Assembly (NCBI RefSeq): GCF_027497255.1
Contig: NZ_CP114903.1
Location: 372,001-436,000 of the forward strand
Source of the DNA: Micromonospora sp. WMMD882
GTDB lineage: Bacteria > Actinomycetota > Actinomycetes > Mycobacteriales > Micromonosporaceae
DNA length: 64,000 nt
Direction of reading: 5' to 3'
The notes below the pieces were generated by a model. That model was not told where the DNA came from. It made no database searches and saw only the letters and a program-made list of their open reading frames with translations. A program made the position numbers and the translations under genes. This document shows, one piece after another, positions 20,536 to 31,195 of this stretch. How positions within the stretch are numbered: the stretch's first letter is position 1; the number at the start of each line of letters is the position of its first letter.

Positions 20536-21438
20536 GTGGCGATTCGGATCGACATCACTGCCCTGCGCGCCGAAGCCGGCCCGTCAGCGTGTGAAGCGGC
20601 GGACCTCCTGCTCGACGACGGGCAGCCCGACGTGCTCGTCGAGGTGGACGGTGGGGTCTCCGCCGTGTTCCGGGCGACCGGCCAGCCACCGTACGAGACC
20701 TGGGCGGGCCTGACGCCGGACGGGTTCACCGTCGAGTGTGACTGCCCGTCCGGCGCCCAGTGGTGCGCCCACGCGGTGGCGCTGGTCGACGCCGCGCTGG
20801 AGGACGGTTTCGGCTGGTCCGCGTCGGCCACCCCACCTTCGGCCGCCGACCAGGAGCCGAAGGTCGCCCAGCTCGTGGAGCTCGCCGCGTCGTTGCCCAC
20901 CCGACGGCTCGCCCTGCTGCTCGCCGAACACGCGGCGTCCGACCGGGTGCTGGAGACCAAACTCCTCGCGTACGCGGGACAGCTCGGCGCCCTCGCGGAC
21001 ACCGAGCTGGCCGACGCCCGCCGCACCATCCTCAACCTGGCGCACGAAGCCACCAGCGGGAACCACTGGGACCTGCACGACGTGGAGAAGGCCGGCCGGA
21101 AGATCGTCGAAGAGGTACGGGTGCTGGCGCAGCGGCCGGCGAGCGAGGGCCTGTTGGACGTGATCGAGGAGGCCGCCCGGGCCTGGGACAGCATCGCGGT
21201 TCATCTCTGGGATGCCTGGGAGACGTACGAGGAGGAGCCCGCCGAGATCGGCGGCGCCCTGCGTGAGGCGCACGTCAGCGTGTGTGGGCAGCTCCAGCCC
21301 GACCCGGACGAGCTGGTCGGACGCCTTGCCGCGATCATCGAGGCGGCCGAGGTCGATTCCTGCCTGGACGAGCCGGCCGACTACATGTCCGTGCTCGGTC
21401 GTCAGCGGGTGGCGGCGCTGCAGAAGAGACGCCGCTGA
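20536..21438 (+). CDS. SWIM zinc finger protein
   Basis: Three hundred residues from the GTG at 20536. Near residues 68-79 is CDCPSGAQWCAH, the CxCx(n)CxH pattern of the SWIM zinc finger, found in proteins that bind DNA or other proteins, often next to Snf2 helicases. The rest is mostly helical, acidic, with no other known domain. No helicase gene is adjacent here, so the partner is unknown. The ribosome site is weak. It ends at a convergent terminator. Confidence 0.8.
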   Translation: MAIRIDITALRAEAGPSACEAADLLLDDGQPDVLVEVDGGVSAVFRATGQPPYETWAGLTPDGFTVECDCPSGAQWCAHAVALVDAALEDGFGWSASATPPSAADQEPKVAQLVELAASLPTRRLALLLAEHAASDRVLETKLLAYAGQLGALADTELADARRTILNLAHEATSGNHWDLHDVEKAGRKIVEEVRVLAQRPASEGLLDVIEEAARAWDSIAVHLWDAWETYEEEPAEIGGALREAHVSVCGQLQPDPDELVGRLAAIIEAAEVDSCLDEPADYMSVLGRQRVAALQKRRR

Positions 21439-21586
21439 CAGACGGTCTTCGGGCCTGAACGCGGTCACGATTGAACGCAGTGTTGCCCCGGCCTGGGCGA
21501 CCAGGTTCCACCGAGAACGGGGCACTCGCAGGTTCGTGCACCTCAGGGCGTGTCGGTGGAAGTTGCGCGTCGTTGGTGCAGACAGA

Positions 21587-21618
21587 GGTGTGGGGCCGGC
21601 ATGTGCCGGCCCCACACC
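21587..21618. terminator. Hairpin between convergent genes
   Basis: Perfect 15-bp inverted repeat ggtgtggggccggca with a 2-base spacer, lying between the SWIM gene and the minus-strand ORF ending at 21626. Confidence 0.65.
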
Positions 21619-21625
21619 GGGACGG

Positions 21626-21901
21626 CTACCCCTGATCGTTCGACCGGCCAAGTGTGGCGATCAGGCGTAGCAGGAGGGCGGTGGCCCTGGCCGCGTCGGC
21701 CAGGCCACCGTTTCCGTCCGCCTCCAGCGCTACTGCCGCCAGGTCGAACGCGGTGGCCAGAGCCTGCATGGCCGGTTCCTTGCCGCCCCGGCGTGCTGGC
21801 TGCCTGTCGGGGCGGGCGGGGACTGTCTCGTCCGGGCGCTTCGGCCCGTCTTTGTCGTCATCAAGCACGCGCGTCTTGAAGACGAGCTCACGATGCAACA
21901 T
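21626..21901 (-). CDS. Hypothetical protein, 91 residues
   Basis: From the ATG at 21901 (MLHRELVFKTRVLDDDKDG), with AGGA eight bases upstream. It has a charged, proline-rich middle and an Ala/Leu-rich C-terminal helical part (AFDLAAVALEADGNGGLADAARA). I do not recognise a family. It ends at a convergent hairpin, which supports a real gene, and the codon use is ordinary. Confidence 0.45.
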   Translation of the reverse strand: MLHRELVFKTRVLDDDKDGPKRPDETVPARPDRQPARRGGKEPAMQALATAFDLAAVALEADGNGGLADAARATALLLRLIATLGRSNDQG

Positions 21902-22100
21902 CCTCGCGTTCCTGTAACGCGTGGCCGCTCCGGTGGTGACGGCAGAGAGTCGATCCGCCGGTGATCTGTCTCTCGCCGAGGATCGCACCCGCTGTCCGAC
22001 GTCAACCTTCCTCGGTGTGCATCGCGCTCCGTCTGCTCGTCAGACAAGGTCAGACCCTCGATCGGTACGCCATCCCGAAGCCGTCGTCGTGCAGTCGGCA

Positions 22101-22162
22101 ACTTGCATGCTGCATGCCACTTGCCGTGGCTTGCCGCCCGGCCCTTGCTGCTTGCCGGTTGC
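22101..22162. promoter_or_regulatory. Cluster of TTGC repeats in a 365-bp gene-free stretch
   Basis: Between 21902 and 22266 no intact gene is seen. Within it, 22101-22162 has six TTGC motifs in about 60 bases and a GCATG-CTG-CATGC inverted repeat, against a background of lower GC. About 45 bases after the cluster, gggaggtaaatg offers a ribosome site and ATG (22206), but the frame stops after 24 codons. This looks like an operator or promoter region left behind after loss of its gene. Confidence 0.35.
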
Positions 22163-22266
22163 GCGTATCCCGATCGTCGGGCGGCGCGGTGGTGACGGGA
22201 GGTAAATGAGGACGATCGCCGCGCCGTGCCGGCGGCCAGATCCACCACGGCCCCCGCCAGCGCGGG

Positions 22267-22716
22267 TCAGCGCACGGTGACGTCGACCGTCCGCTCGGTG
22301 CCGGCGCGGACGTCGACGGCGGAAACGGTGACCGGGCGTGCGCCGTCAGTGGGCGTCACGGTCAGCTCGTAGCGTCCGGGCGTCAGCAGCCAGCGGAACC
22401 AGCCGGCCTCGTCGGTGGTCACGACCAGCTCCGGCACCGGTACGGGTGGTGTGTCCAGCGACCGGACCGCGACCGCCGCGTCGACGACCGGCCCACCGGT
22501 CAGGGTCCGGACCCGCCCGGTGACCACGCCGCGGTCGGCCGGGAGCGCGGCGTCGCCCGGCACGGTCTCGTCCGGCTGGTCGCTGACCGGTCGCTGGGCG
22601 CCGGACGTGGCGGCGATCGGACCACCGGGGGCGGAACCGGTCTGCTGCTGGCAGCCGGCCAACGCGCCGAGCACGACCAATGACAGGCCGAGCGCGCCGA
22701 GAGTACGGGTCTCCAT
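22267..22716 (-). CDS. Lipoprotein with carboxypeptidase-regulatory-like domain
   Basis: One hundred and forty-nine residues from the ATG at 22716 (METRTLGALGLSLVVLGALAGC). The hydrophobic stretch ends in the lipobox LAGC, so Cys22 should be lipidated and the protein anchored outside the membrane. A disordered Gln/Ser/Pro region is followed by a beta-sandwich domain (GVVTGRVRTLTGGPVVDAA, GWFRWLLTPGRYELTV) of the CarboxypepD_reg/Ig-like type. Such domains bind surfaces or act as structural modules; no catalytic site is visible. It lies downstream of the secreted protease on the same strand with 266 bases between. Confidence 0.75.
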   Translation of the reverse strand: METRTLGALGLSLVVLGALAGCQQQTGSAPGGPIAATSGAQRPVSDQPDETVPGDAALPADRGVVTGRVRTLTGGPVVDAAVAVRSLDTPPVPVPELVVTTDEAGWFRWLLTPGRYELTVTPTDGARPVTVSAVDVRAGTERTVDVTVR

Positions 22717-22940
22717 TTGTCCGGCCCACCTTTCCGGGTCGCTGACGGGACACCGGGTGGACATTCGGCGACCGGGGGCGTGCGCCCGGAGAATCCGGGG
22801 AAAAATGGCACACGATTCACGCCGGAACGTCCTCGCGGTTGCATTATGGTTACTTCTACCACGAATTCCGGGTGAGATGGCCGGAACGCCGATTCTGCTC
22901 CGGGCGTACGCGGAGAAGGATCGGGCGTACGCGAGAAGGA

Positions 22941-22972
22941 GCGGGCGGCACCCCGACCGGGATGCCGCCCGC
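22941..22972. terminator. Hairpin downstream of the protease gene
   Basis: Stem gcgggcggca / tgccgcccgc with further internal pairing (ccc/ggg), 11 bases past the minus-strand stop at 22983. Just outside it are two near-identical copies of cgggcgtacgcg(g)agaagga at 22901-22921 and 22922-22940. Confidence 0.65.
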
Positions 22973-22982
22973 CATCGGTGGG

Positions 22983-23930
22983 TCAGGGCAGCGACGTCCA
23001 GTACTGCATGTTGCTGAAGGTCGCCTGGGTGATCCGCTTGCCGGAGTTCGGGTTGCCGCCGTAACCGTGGTAGGCCATGCTGCACTCCCCGCAGCCGGCG
23101 CGGTTGTAGTGGACCGCCGCGCCGCTGTTGCCGCCGACAGTGTCGTTGCGGTAGTAGACCTTCTCGGCCGTGACGCTGACCACGGTGGCCTGGGCGCCGT
23201 TGTCGGCGTCGCCGCACCACTGCTCCAGCGGCTTGTCGCCGGGGTAGCCGCAGACCCTGGTGGGCAGGCCGTTCAGGCCCGGGTCGGCGGTCCAGAAGTA
23301 GCCGAGCCAGCCGACGGTGTTGCCCAGCGTGCAGTTGAGCTTGATGGTGCCGTAGTCGAACTCGTGGTTGGCGCTGCTGGTCCAGCCGGACACCGAGTGC
23401 AGGCTCTTGGCCGTGCAGGAGCCGTACGGGGCGCTCGTGCCGGTGTAGCCGGGGTAGACGACCACGTTCGTGGACCAGGCGCCGCCGCTGCCGCCGCTGT
23501 GCAGGCAGTGCCCGGCGGTGCCCACCACGTCCGGCCCGTAGAACCAGCCGGTGCAGCGTCCGCCGTTGAAGGTGATCAGGGCGATCGCCCGGTACGGGTA
23601 GCTGGTGGTGGCGTTGATCTTGTACCGCTCGTCGGCGCCGATGATCGAGTTGACGCCCGGCGCCCCCTCGTCGACGGCGGCGCCCCGCGACGGCGTCCGG
23701 ACCCCGGTGCCGGCGAAGCTGGGCGAGCTGGTGGCGGTGGTCTTCGCGCCGGGAGCGGGCGCGGGGACCGCGACGTTGGAGGTGGGCCGCTCCAGGGCGG
23801 CGCGGCTGGCGGCGGTGGTGGTGGTCGGGTCGGCCGAGGCCGGGCTGCCTCCACTGGCGAGCAGCGCGGCTGCCGTGGCGGTCGCCAGGGCGATCGCGTG
23901 GACCCGACGACGGACTGGGAATTGCCTCAT
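22983..23930 (-). CDS. Secreted serine endopeptidase of the V8/glutamyl endopeptidase type
   Basis: Three hundred and fifteen residues. A signal peptide (MRQFPVRRRVHAIALATATAAALL..ASA) and a Thr/Pro-rich pro-region of about 65 residues precede a trypsin-fold domain. The triad is visible as His in VVGTAGHCL, Asp in HEFDYGTIKL and Ser in VGGNSGAAV. The GNSGAAV context and the N-terminal SIIGADERYKI segment are typical of the S1B (V8-like) group, which usually cut after Glu or Asp. Several cysteines (CTGWF, AGHC, CTAKS, CGECS) suggest disulphides. It probably degrades extracellular protein and needs removal of the pro-region. Confidence 0.9.
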   Translation of the reverse strand: MRQFPVRRRVHAIALATATAAALLASGGSPASADPTTTTAASRAALERPTSNVAVPAPAPGAKTTATSSPSFAGTGVRTPSRGAAVDEGAPGVNSIIGADERYKINATTSYPYRAIALITFNGGRCTGWFYGPDVVGTAGHCLHSGGSGGAWSTNVVVYPGYTGTSAPYGSCTAKSLHSVSGWTSSANHEFDYGTIKLNCTLGNTVGWLGYFWTADPGLNGLPTRVCGYPGDKPLEQWCGDADNGAQATVVSVTAEKVYYRNDTVGGNSGAAVHYNRAGCGECSMAYHGYGGNPNSGKRITQATFSNMQYWTSLP

Positions 23931-24542
23931 GATTCTCCCTCAGGACGGGGGATACCAGCAGTCGTCACCCTAGCGAAGCCAATTACGAATGCCCATATCT
24001 CGATTTACTTTCTGCTGTTATCCGTACACCTCTGGTTCCGGTCCGAGGTCTGTGGTAACAGCGCCGAGCGGCCGGCGCGACGGTCGCCGATGTCGGACAG
24101 GCGTGCCCTGCGGTGGCGCGCGCTTACCCGTTCGGAAATGCACGTCAAGTCCGGGAACGGGATTGTCGACGGAAAAATGCGGATTTCGTTTCGTGCGATT
24201 CCCACCCGCGAGACGCAATTTCCACGCCCCGCGTCCGCCTCGCCCCGCGTCCCGCCCGGCGGCGGTTTCCTTGATGTGGCGGTGTCCGGCGGCGGGGACA
24301 GCGCGTTGTCGACGAAGTCGGGCCACCCCGAGGAGGGCGGCCACGCGAGGAGGACGGCCATCCGAGGAGGCGGCCACCCCGAGGAGGGCGGTCGAGAAGG
24401 ACGCCGGATCGGGGCCGGTCAGGCGGCGACCGGCGCGGTCCGGTGGAAGGCCGCTTCGCGGTCGCCGGCGGTGGCCCGGGATAGAGTCGCTCACTGACAT
24501 TCGCGGTCGGTCGGCCGCTGACGCCGCCGCTGGGGGTAGGAC
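23931..24542. other. 612-bp intergenic region upstream of rapZ
   Basis: No convincing gene on either strand. 23960-24050 is unusually AT-rich and may contain the protease promoter. 24321-24391 contains a GC-rich direct repeat. The last 60 bases before rapZ supply its ribosome site (GGGGTAGG). Confidence 0.5.
24321..24391. repeat. Direct repeat ggccaccccgaggagggcgg, 51 bp apart
   Basis: Exact 20-base copies at 24321-24340 and 24372-24391, with two more degraded units (gaggaggacggcca, gaggaggcggcca) between them. Confidence 0.8.
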
Positions 24543-25454
24543 GTGAACGACGCGCTGACGAGTCAGGCACCGGTCGAGGCGGACACACCGGAGGGAAACA
24601 CCAGCCTGGTCGTGGTCACCGGGCTTTCCGGCGGCGGCCGGAGCACGGTGGCCCGCGCGCTGGAGAACGTCGGTTACTACGTGGTCGACAACCTGCCCCA
24701 GGCGCTGCTGCTCGACCTGGTCGAGTTGGCGTCCCAGGCCGGGGGCGCGGCCCGGCGTACCGCGATGGTGCTCGACGTGCGGTCGCGTGCCTTCTCCACC
24801 GACCTGGCCGGGGCGATCCGGGAGCTGAAGGAGCGTGGTTTCTCGCCCCGGGTGGTCTTCGTCGACGCCGACGACGAGGTGCTCATCCGGCGGTTCGAGA
24901 GCGTCCGCCGCTCGCACCCGTTGCAGGGGGACGGCCGGCTGGCCGACGGCATCGCGGTGGAACGTGGCCTGCTGGAGGAGGCCCGCGACCAGGCCGACGT
25001 GATCATCGACACCAGCCACCTGAACGTCAACCAGCTCCGTCGGCGCATCGAGGAGCTGTTCGGCGAGGAGGAGGCCCGCCGGCTGCGGGTCACCGTGATC
25101 TCCTTCGGCTTCAAGTACGGCCTGCCGCCGGACGCCGACTTCGTGCTGGACGCCCGGTTCCTGCCGAACCCGTTCTGGGTTCCGGAGCTGCGTGAGCACA
25201 CCGGCCGGGAGAGCGCGGTCAGCGAGTACGTGCTCGGCCAGGAGGGCGCGGAGGCGTTCGTGTCCGCGTACGCCGAGCTGATCGGCGCCACCACCGCCGG
25301 CTTCGAGCGGGAGGGCAAGCGCTACCTGACCGTCGCCGTCGGCTGCACCGGCGGCAAGCACCGCAGCGTGGCGATCGCCGAGGAGCTGGCCGGCCGGCTC
25401 CGGCAGTCCGGGCTGGCCGCGAACCCGCAGCACCGGGACCTGGGGCGCGAATGA
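24543..25454 (+). CDS. rapZ: RNase adapter / nucleotide-binding protein RapZ (YvcJ)
   Basis: Three hundred and three residues from the GTG at 24543. The Walker A variant GLSGGGRST is near residue 28. VGYYVVDNLP, VIDTSHL and the C-terminal HRSVAIAEEL with CTGGKH are diagnostic of the family. In enterobacteria RapZ controls glucosamine-6-phosphate synthase mRNA; in Gram-positives YvcJ is a GTP/ATP-binding protein linked to cell-wall precursor control. The first ~20 residues are a variable extension. It overlaps yvcK by four bases (ATGA), and whiA follows: the conserved rapZ-yvcK-whiA order. Confidence 0.95.
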   Translation: MNDALTSQAPVEADTPEGNTSLVVVTGLSGGGRSTVARALENVGYYVVDNLPQALLLDLVELASQAGGAARRTAMVLDVRSRAFSTDLAGAIRELKERGFSPRVVFVDADDEVLIRRFESVRRSHPLQGDGRLADGIAVERGLLEEARDQADVIIDTSHLNVNQLRRRIEELFGEEEARRLRVTVISFGFKYGLPPDADFVLDARFLPNPFWVPELREHTGRESAVSEYVLGQEGAEAFVSAYAELIGATTAGFEREGKRYLTVAVGCTGGKHRSVAIAEELAGRLRQSGLAANPQHRDLGRE

Positions 25455-26494
25455 CGGTGACGAGGGTGGTCGCCTTCGGCGGCGGGCACGGGCTGTCCGC
25501 CTCGCTGCGCGCGTTGCGCCGGTGCGCCCCGGAGCTCGACCTGGACATCACCGCCGTGGTCACCGTCGGCGACGACGGCGGGTCCAGCGGTCGGCTGCGC
25601 GCGGCCCGGGGCGGGCTGCCCCCGGGTGACCTGCGCCAGGCGTTGGTCGCGCTGGCCGGCGACCACCCGGCGACCCGCCGCAGCGCCGGTCTCTTCCAAC
25701 ACCGCTTCGCCGCCGGCGAGCTCCCCGCCGCCAACGCCAACGGGACCGGCAACGCCAACGGGACCGGCAACGCCAACGGGACCGGCAACGGGATTGGGGG
25801 CCGCGACGGGCTGGACGGGCACGCGGTCGGCAACCTGGTGCTGTTCGGCCTGATGGAGCTGCTCGGCGACCCGGTGGCCGCGCTGGAGCACGCCGGCACG
25901 ATGCTCGGCGCGGTCGGCCGGGTGCTGCCGATGTCCTGCCAGCCGGTGGGGATCGAGGCCCAGGTGCGCGGCGCCGACCCGGCCCGACCGGACGAGGTGT
26001 CCACCGTCCGGGGGCAGCACCAGGTGGCCGTCACCACCGGCCGGGTCGAGTCGTTGCGGCTCACCCCGGCCGCCCCGGTGGCCTGCCCGCAGGCGGTGGC
26101 GGCGACCCTGGAAGCGGACTGGTTGATCTTCGGCCCGGGAAGCTGGTACACCAGCGTCCTGCCGCACCTGCTGGTGCCCGGCCTGGCCGACGCGATCGTG
26201 TCCAGCGCGGCCCGGCGGCTGGTCACCCTGAACCTCTCCGCGGAGAAGGAGACCAGCGGCCTCTCCGCCGCCGGCCATCTGGCCGCCCTGCGCCGCTACC
26301 TGCCGGAACTGAAGGTCGACTGCGTGCTGGCCGACCGTCGGGTGGTGGGTGACCCGGACTCGCTCGCCGGTGCGGCAGAATCGCTTGGTGCCCGGCTCGT
26401 GTTCGCTCCGGTCGCCGTCGGAGACGGCAGTCCCCGTCATGATCCGGCGGCGCTGTGCGCCGCGCTGGTGCCTGTCCTGGGCGCCGCTCGTTAA
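25451..26494 (+). CDS. yvcK: Gluconeogenesis factor YvcK/CofD-like protein
   Basis: Three hundred and forty-seven residues. GGGHGLSASLRALR at the N-terminus, TVGDDGGSSGRLR and FGPGSWYTSVLPHLLV are the nucleotide-sugar-binding signatures of YvcK/GlmR, which binds UDP-GlcNAc and links carbon metabolism to peptidoglycan synthesis. A low-complexity insertion (NANGTG repeated, about residues 95-117) interrupts the segment between ALAGDHPATRRS...FQHRF and GHAVGNLVLFGLME. It starts inside the end of rapZ, so the two are probably translationally coupled. Confidence 0.95.
   Translation: MTVTRVVAFGGGHGLSASLRALRRCAPELDLDITAVVTVGDDGGSSGRLRAARGGLPPGDLRQALVALAGDHPATRRSAGLFQHRFAAGELPAANANGTGNANGTGNANGTGNGIGGRDGLDGHAVGNLVLFGLMELLGDPVAALEHAGTMLGAVGRVLPMSCQPVGIEAQVRGADPARPDEVSTVRGQHQVAVTTGRVESLRLTPAAPVACPQAVAATLEADWLIFGPGSWYTSVLPHLLVPGLADAIVSSAARRLVTLNLSAEKETSGLSAAGHLAALRRYLPELKVDCVLADRRVVGDPDSLAGAAESLGARLVFAPVAVGDGSPRHDPAALCAALVPVLGAAR
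25733..25786. repeat. 18-bp in-frame tandem repeat (3 units) in yvcK
   Basis: Three exact copies of aacgccaacgggaccggc, encoding N-A-N-G-T-G, followed by a partial copy. Exact identity between units, including third bases, points to recent slippage or expansion inside a conserved core gene. Confidence 0.92.
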
Positions 26495-26548
26495 GCACGT
26501 ACGTAATCACCGGCGGCACGCCGGAACCGGTCCGTGAGGGGACGCACA

Positions 26549-27529
26549 ATGGCGATGACGGCTGCGGTCAAGGACGAGCTGAGTCGGGTCGACGTGCCCA
26601 AGCCCTGCTGCCGCCGGGCGGAGATGACCGCCCTGCTGCGGTTCGCGGGCGGGCTGCACATCGTCTCCGGCCGGGTGGTGGTCGAGGCGGAGCTGGACAC
26701 CGGGGCGGTGGCGCGGCGGCTGCGCCGGGAGGTCGCCGAGGTGTACGGGTACTCCAGTGAGATCCACGTGCTCGCCTCCGGCGGCCTGCGCAAGGGCAGC
26801 CACTTCATCGTCCGGGTGGTCAAGGACGGCGAGTCGCTGGCCCGGCAGACCGGTCTGCTGGACGTCCGGGGCCGTCCGGTGCGCGGCCTGCCCCCGCACG
26901 TGGTCGCGGCCGGGGTGTGCTGCGCGGTGTCCGCCTGGCGGGGCGCGTTCATGGCGCACGGCTCGCTGACCGAGCCGGGCCGGTCCAGCGCGCTGGAGAT
27001 CACCTGCCCGGGGCCGGAGTCCGCGTTGGCCCTGGTCGGCGCGGCCCGCCGGATCGGCATCACCGCCAAGAACCGCGAGGTGCGCGGCGTGGACCGGGTG
27101 GTCGTCAAGGACGGCGACGCCATCGCGGCGCTGCTCACCCGCATCGGGGCCCACTCCAGCGTGCTGGCCTGGGAGGAGCGCCGGGTCCGCCGGGAGGTCC
27201 GGGCGACGGCGAACCGGCTGGCGAACTTCGACGACGCCAACCTGCGCCGCTCGGCGCGGGCCGCGGTGGCCGCCGCCGCCCGGGTCACCCGGGCGTTGGA
27301 GATCCTCGCCGACGACGCCCCGAACCATCTCACCTCGGCCGGGCGGCTGCGCCTGGAGCACCGCCAGGCGTCCCTGGAGGAGCTGGGCGCGCTGGCCGAT
27401 CCGCCGCTGACCAAGGACGCGATCGCCGGGCGGATCCGCCGGCTGCTCGCGCTGGCCGACAAACGCGCCCGTGACCTGGGGATTCCCGATACCGAAGCGG
27501 CAGTCACGCCGGACATGCTCGTGGTCTGA
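26549..27529 (+). CDS. whiA: DNA-binding protein WhiA
   Basis: Three hundred and twenty-six residues from the ATG at 26549, with GAGGGG eight bases upstream. The N-terminal part ([33 protein letters not shown]) and LAGLIDADG-like core lead to a C-terminal helix-turn-helix ([31 protein letters not shown]). WhiA is a sporulation regulator in Streptomyces, where it acts with WhiB, and is linked to cell division in other Gram-positives. Its position after rapZ-yvcK is conserved. The 261 bases downstream before gap hold no gene and probably the glycolytic promoter. Confidence 0.96.
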   Translation: MAMTAAVKDELSRVDVPKPCCRRAEMTALLRFAGGLHIVSGRVVVEAELDTGAVARRLRREVAEVYGYSSEIHVLASGGLRKGSHFIVRVVKDGESLARQTGLLDVRGRPVRGLPPHVVAAGVCCAVSAWRGAFMAHGSLTEPGRSSALEITCPGPESALALVGAARRIGITAKNREVRGVDRVVVKDGDAIAALLTRIGAHSSVLAWEERRVRREVRATANRLANFDDANLRRSARAAVAAAARVTRALEILADDAPNHLTSAGRLRLEHRQASLEELGALADPPLTKDAIAGRIRRLLALADKRARDLGIPDTEAAVTPDMLVV

Positions 27530-27598
27530 TAGGACGGTGGGGGAGGCGTCGTGTCCGGGGCACGCCCCGGCGCAGCGCGCTGCTGTGCGCTCGGATAG

Positions 27599-28795
<1,197 letters not shown>

Positions 28796-28832
28796 GCACG
28801 CGCAGCGGGCACGTGGACGGAGTGGTGACGCG

Positions 28833-30032
28833 GTGAGCATCCGTACCCTCGACGACCTGCTCGCCGAGGGGGTGTCGGGTCGGCGCGTGCTGGTGCGCGC
28901 CGACCTGAACGTCCCACTCGACAAGCAGACCGGCGCCATCACGGACGACGGCCGGATCCGGGCGGTGCTGCCGACGCTGGGCGCCCTGGTGGCGGCCGGC
29001 GCGCAGGTGGTCGTCTGCTCGCACCTGGGCCGCCCGAAGGGCGCGCCGGACCCGCAGTACAGCCTCCGTCCGGTCGCCGGTCGGCTCGGTGAGCTGCTCG
29101 ACGCGCCGGTGAGCTTCGCCGACGACACCGTCGGCGACTCGGCCCGCGCCACGGTGGAGGCGCTGACCGACGGCCAGCTCGCGCTGCTGGAGAACCTGCG
29201 CTTCAACAAGGGCGAGACCAGCAAGGACGACGCCGAGCGGGGGGCCTTCGCCGACCAGCTCGCCGCGCTCGGCGAGGCGTACGTGGACGACGCGTTCGGC
29301 GCGGTGCACCGTCGGCACGCCAGTGTGTACGACGTGCCGGCCCGGCTGCCGCACGTGGCCGGCCGGCTGGTGCTGCGCGAGGTCGAGGTGCTCGGCCGGC
29401 TGACCGGCCAGCCGGAGCGCCCGTACGTGGTGGTGCTCGGCGGCTCGAAGGTCTCCGACAAGCTGGCGGTGATCGAGGCGCTGCTGCCGACGGTCGACCG
29501 GCTGCTCATCGGTGGCGGCATGTGCTTCACGTTCCTCAAGGCCCAGGGCCACGAGGTGGGCACGTCGCTGCTGGAGGAGGAGATGGTCGACACCTGTCGC
29601 AGCCTCCTGGAGCGCGCCGACGGCAAGATCATGCTCCCGGTCGACGTGGTCGCGGCGGACGCGTTCGCCCCGGACGCGGCGCACGACACCGTTCCCGCCG
29701 ACGGCATTCCCGGCCACCGGCTGGGTCTGGACATCGGCCCGGAGACGGTGGCCGGCTTCGCCGCCGCCCTGTCCGAGGCGAAGACGATCTTCTGGAACGG
29801 CCCGATGGGCGTGTTCGAGATGCCGGCGTTCGCGGCCGGCACCCGGGGCGTGGCCGAGGCGATCACCAAGACCGACGCGTTCACGGTCGTCGGCGGCGGT
29901 GACTCGGCCGCCGCCGTGCGGGCGCTCGGGCTCGACGAGTCGTCGTTCGGGCACATCTCCACCGGCGGGGGCGCCTCGCTGGAATACCTCGAGGGCAAGG
30001 CCCTCCCCGGCATCGCGGCGCTGGAGGACTGA
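28833..30032 (+). CDS. pgk: Phosphoglycerate kinase
   Basis: Three hundred and ninety-nine residues from the GTG at 28833. [13 protein letters not shown] near the N-terminus, CSHLGRPKG, and the C-terminal [13 protein letters not shown] and [17 protein letters not shown] are the standard substrate and nucleotide sites. It makes ATP from 1,3-bisphosphoglycerate. It lies 37 bases after gap, and its stop shares a base with the tpi start (TGATG), so co-translation is likely. Confidence 0.97.
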   Translation: MSIRTLDDLLAEGVSGRRVLVRADLNVPLDKQTGAITDDGRIRAVLPTLGALVAAGAQVVVCSHLGRPKGAPDPQYSLRPVAGRLGELLDAPVSFADDTVGDSARATVEALTDGQLALLENLRFNKGETSKDDAERGAFADQLAALGEAYVDDAFGAVHRRHASVYDVPARLPHVAGRLVLREVEVLGRLTGQPERPYVVVLGGSKVSDKLAVIEALLPTVDRLLIGGGMCFTFLKAQGHEVGTSLLEEEMVDTCRSLLERADGKIMLPVDVVAADAFAPDAAHDTVPADGIPGHRLGLDIGPETVAGFAAALSEAKTIFWNGPMGVFEMPAFAAGTRGVAEAITKTDAFTVVGGGDSAAAVRALGLDESSFGHISTGGGASLEYLEGKALPGIAALED

Positions 30033-30823
30033 TGGCGGCGGTCGACCGCCGGCCTTTGATGGCCGGCAACTGGAAGATGAACCTCAACCACCTGGAGGCG
30101 AACCTCCTCCTCCAGAAGCTCGCGGCGAGCCTCGGCGAGAAGCAGCTCACCGACGTCGAGGTGGTGGTGCTGCCGCCGTTCACCGACCTGCGGACGGTGC
30201 AGACCGCCGTGGACGGCGACAAACTGCTCATCGGGTACGGCGCGCAGGATCTCTCGCCGTACCAGTCGGGCGCGTACACCGGCGACATCGCCGGGCCGAT
30301 GCTGGCCAAGCTCGGCTGCTCGTACGTGGCGGTGGGGCACTCGGAGCGGCGCGCGTACCACCACGAGGACGACGCGCTGGTCAACGCCAAGGTGGCCGCG
30401 GCGTTGGCCAACGGGCTGACCCCGATCCTGTGCATCGGCGAGGGGCTGGAGGTCCGCGAGGAGCTGCGGCACGTGCCGCACTGCTGCGACCAGCTCGACG
30501 CGGCCCTGCGTGGGCTCACCGCCGAGCAGGTCACCAAGGTCGTCGTCGCGTACGAGCCGGTCTGGGCGATCGGCACCGGCAAGACGGCGACCCCGGAGGA
30601 CGCCCAGGAGGTGTGCGGGGCGGTCCGCAAGCGGCTGGCCGAGACCTTCGACCAGGCCACCGCGGACCAGGTCCGGGTGCTCTACGGCGGCTCGGTGAAG
30701 GCGTCGAACGTCGCCGCGATCATGGCGCAGCCGGACGTGGACGGCGCTCTGGTCGGCGGGGCCAGCCTCGACGCCGAGGAATTCGCGCAGATCTGCCGCT
30801 TCCCGGAGCACATCACCCGCTGA
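30032..30823 (+). CDS. tpiA: Triose-phosphate isomerase
   Basis: Two hundred and sixty-three residues. [11 protein letters not shown], the catalytic His in VGHSERRAY, the catalytic Glu in [14 protein letters not shown] and the phosphate loop [10 protein letters not shown] are all present. It interconverts dihydroxyacetone phosphate and glyceraldehyde-3-phosphate. The start overlaps the pgk stop by one base. secG follows after about 95 bases. Confidence 0.97.
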   Translation: MAAVDRRPLMAGNWKMNLNHLEANLLLQKLAASLGEKQLTDVEVVVLPPFTDLRTVQTAVDGDKLLIGYGAQDLSPYQSGAYTGDIAGPMLAKLGCSYVAVGHSERRAYHHEDDALVNAKVAAALANGLTPILCIGEGLEVREELRHVPHCCDQLDAALRGLTAEQVTKVVVAYEPVWAIGTGKTATPEDAQEVCGAVRKRLAETFDQATADQVRVLYGGSVKASNVAAIMAQPDVDGALVGGASLDAEEFAQICRFPEHITR

Positions 30824-30918
30824 TCGCTCGCTATCCTGGATTCCGCCCGTCCACCGGTCGGTGCCGCACGCCCGACTCACGCGGGGCGAGGATCGTAACG
30901 AGAGGACTGACCCCAGCC

Positions 30919-31173
30919 ATGCCGATCTGGTTCGCATACACGTTGATCGTGTTGCTGACGATCACGAGCATCATGCTCACCCTGCTGATCCTGCTGCACC
31001 GCGGTAAGGGTGGCGGCATGTCCAGCATGTTCGGCGGTGGGGTCAGCTCCAGCCTCGCTGGCTCCTCGGTCGCGGAGAAGAACCTCGACCGTTACACCGT
31101 TCTGGTGGGCGTCGTCTGGTTCGCCTGCATCGTCGGTCTCGGGCTCTGGCTCAAGCTGGCCGTGCCCGCCTGA
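30919..31173 (+). CDS. secG: Preprotein translocase subunit SecG
   Basis: Eighty-four residues from the ATG at 30919. Two membrane helices (WFAYTLIVLLTITSIMLTLL and YTVLVGVVWFACIVGLGLWL) flank a glycine-rich cytoplasmic loop GKGGGMSSMFGGGVSSSLAG, the SecG hallmark. It is an accessory subunit of the SecYEG channel. Location after tpi is conserved in actinobacteria. A strong terminator follows. Confidence 0.95.
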   Translation: MPIWFAYTLIVLLTITSIMLTLLILLHRGKGGGMSSMFGGGVSSSLAGSSVAEKNLDRYTVLVGVVWFACIVGLGLWLKLAVPA

Positions 31174-31195
31174 CGACCGCTGCGCCACACCCGCC

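Noticed and set aside
23931..24361. Small gene on the minus strand upstream of rapZ
   Set aside because: The frame is rich in Pro, Arg and Ser, has no ribosome site and overlaps a direct-repeat region. It looks like chance.
25733..25786. CRISPR-like array
   Set aside because: The units are contiguous 18-mers without spacers and lie in frame within yvcK. The arrays at 505-576 and 59869-59903 are also simple tandem repeats.
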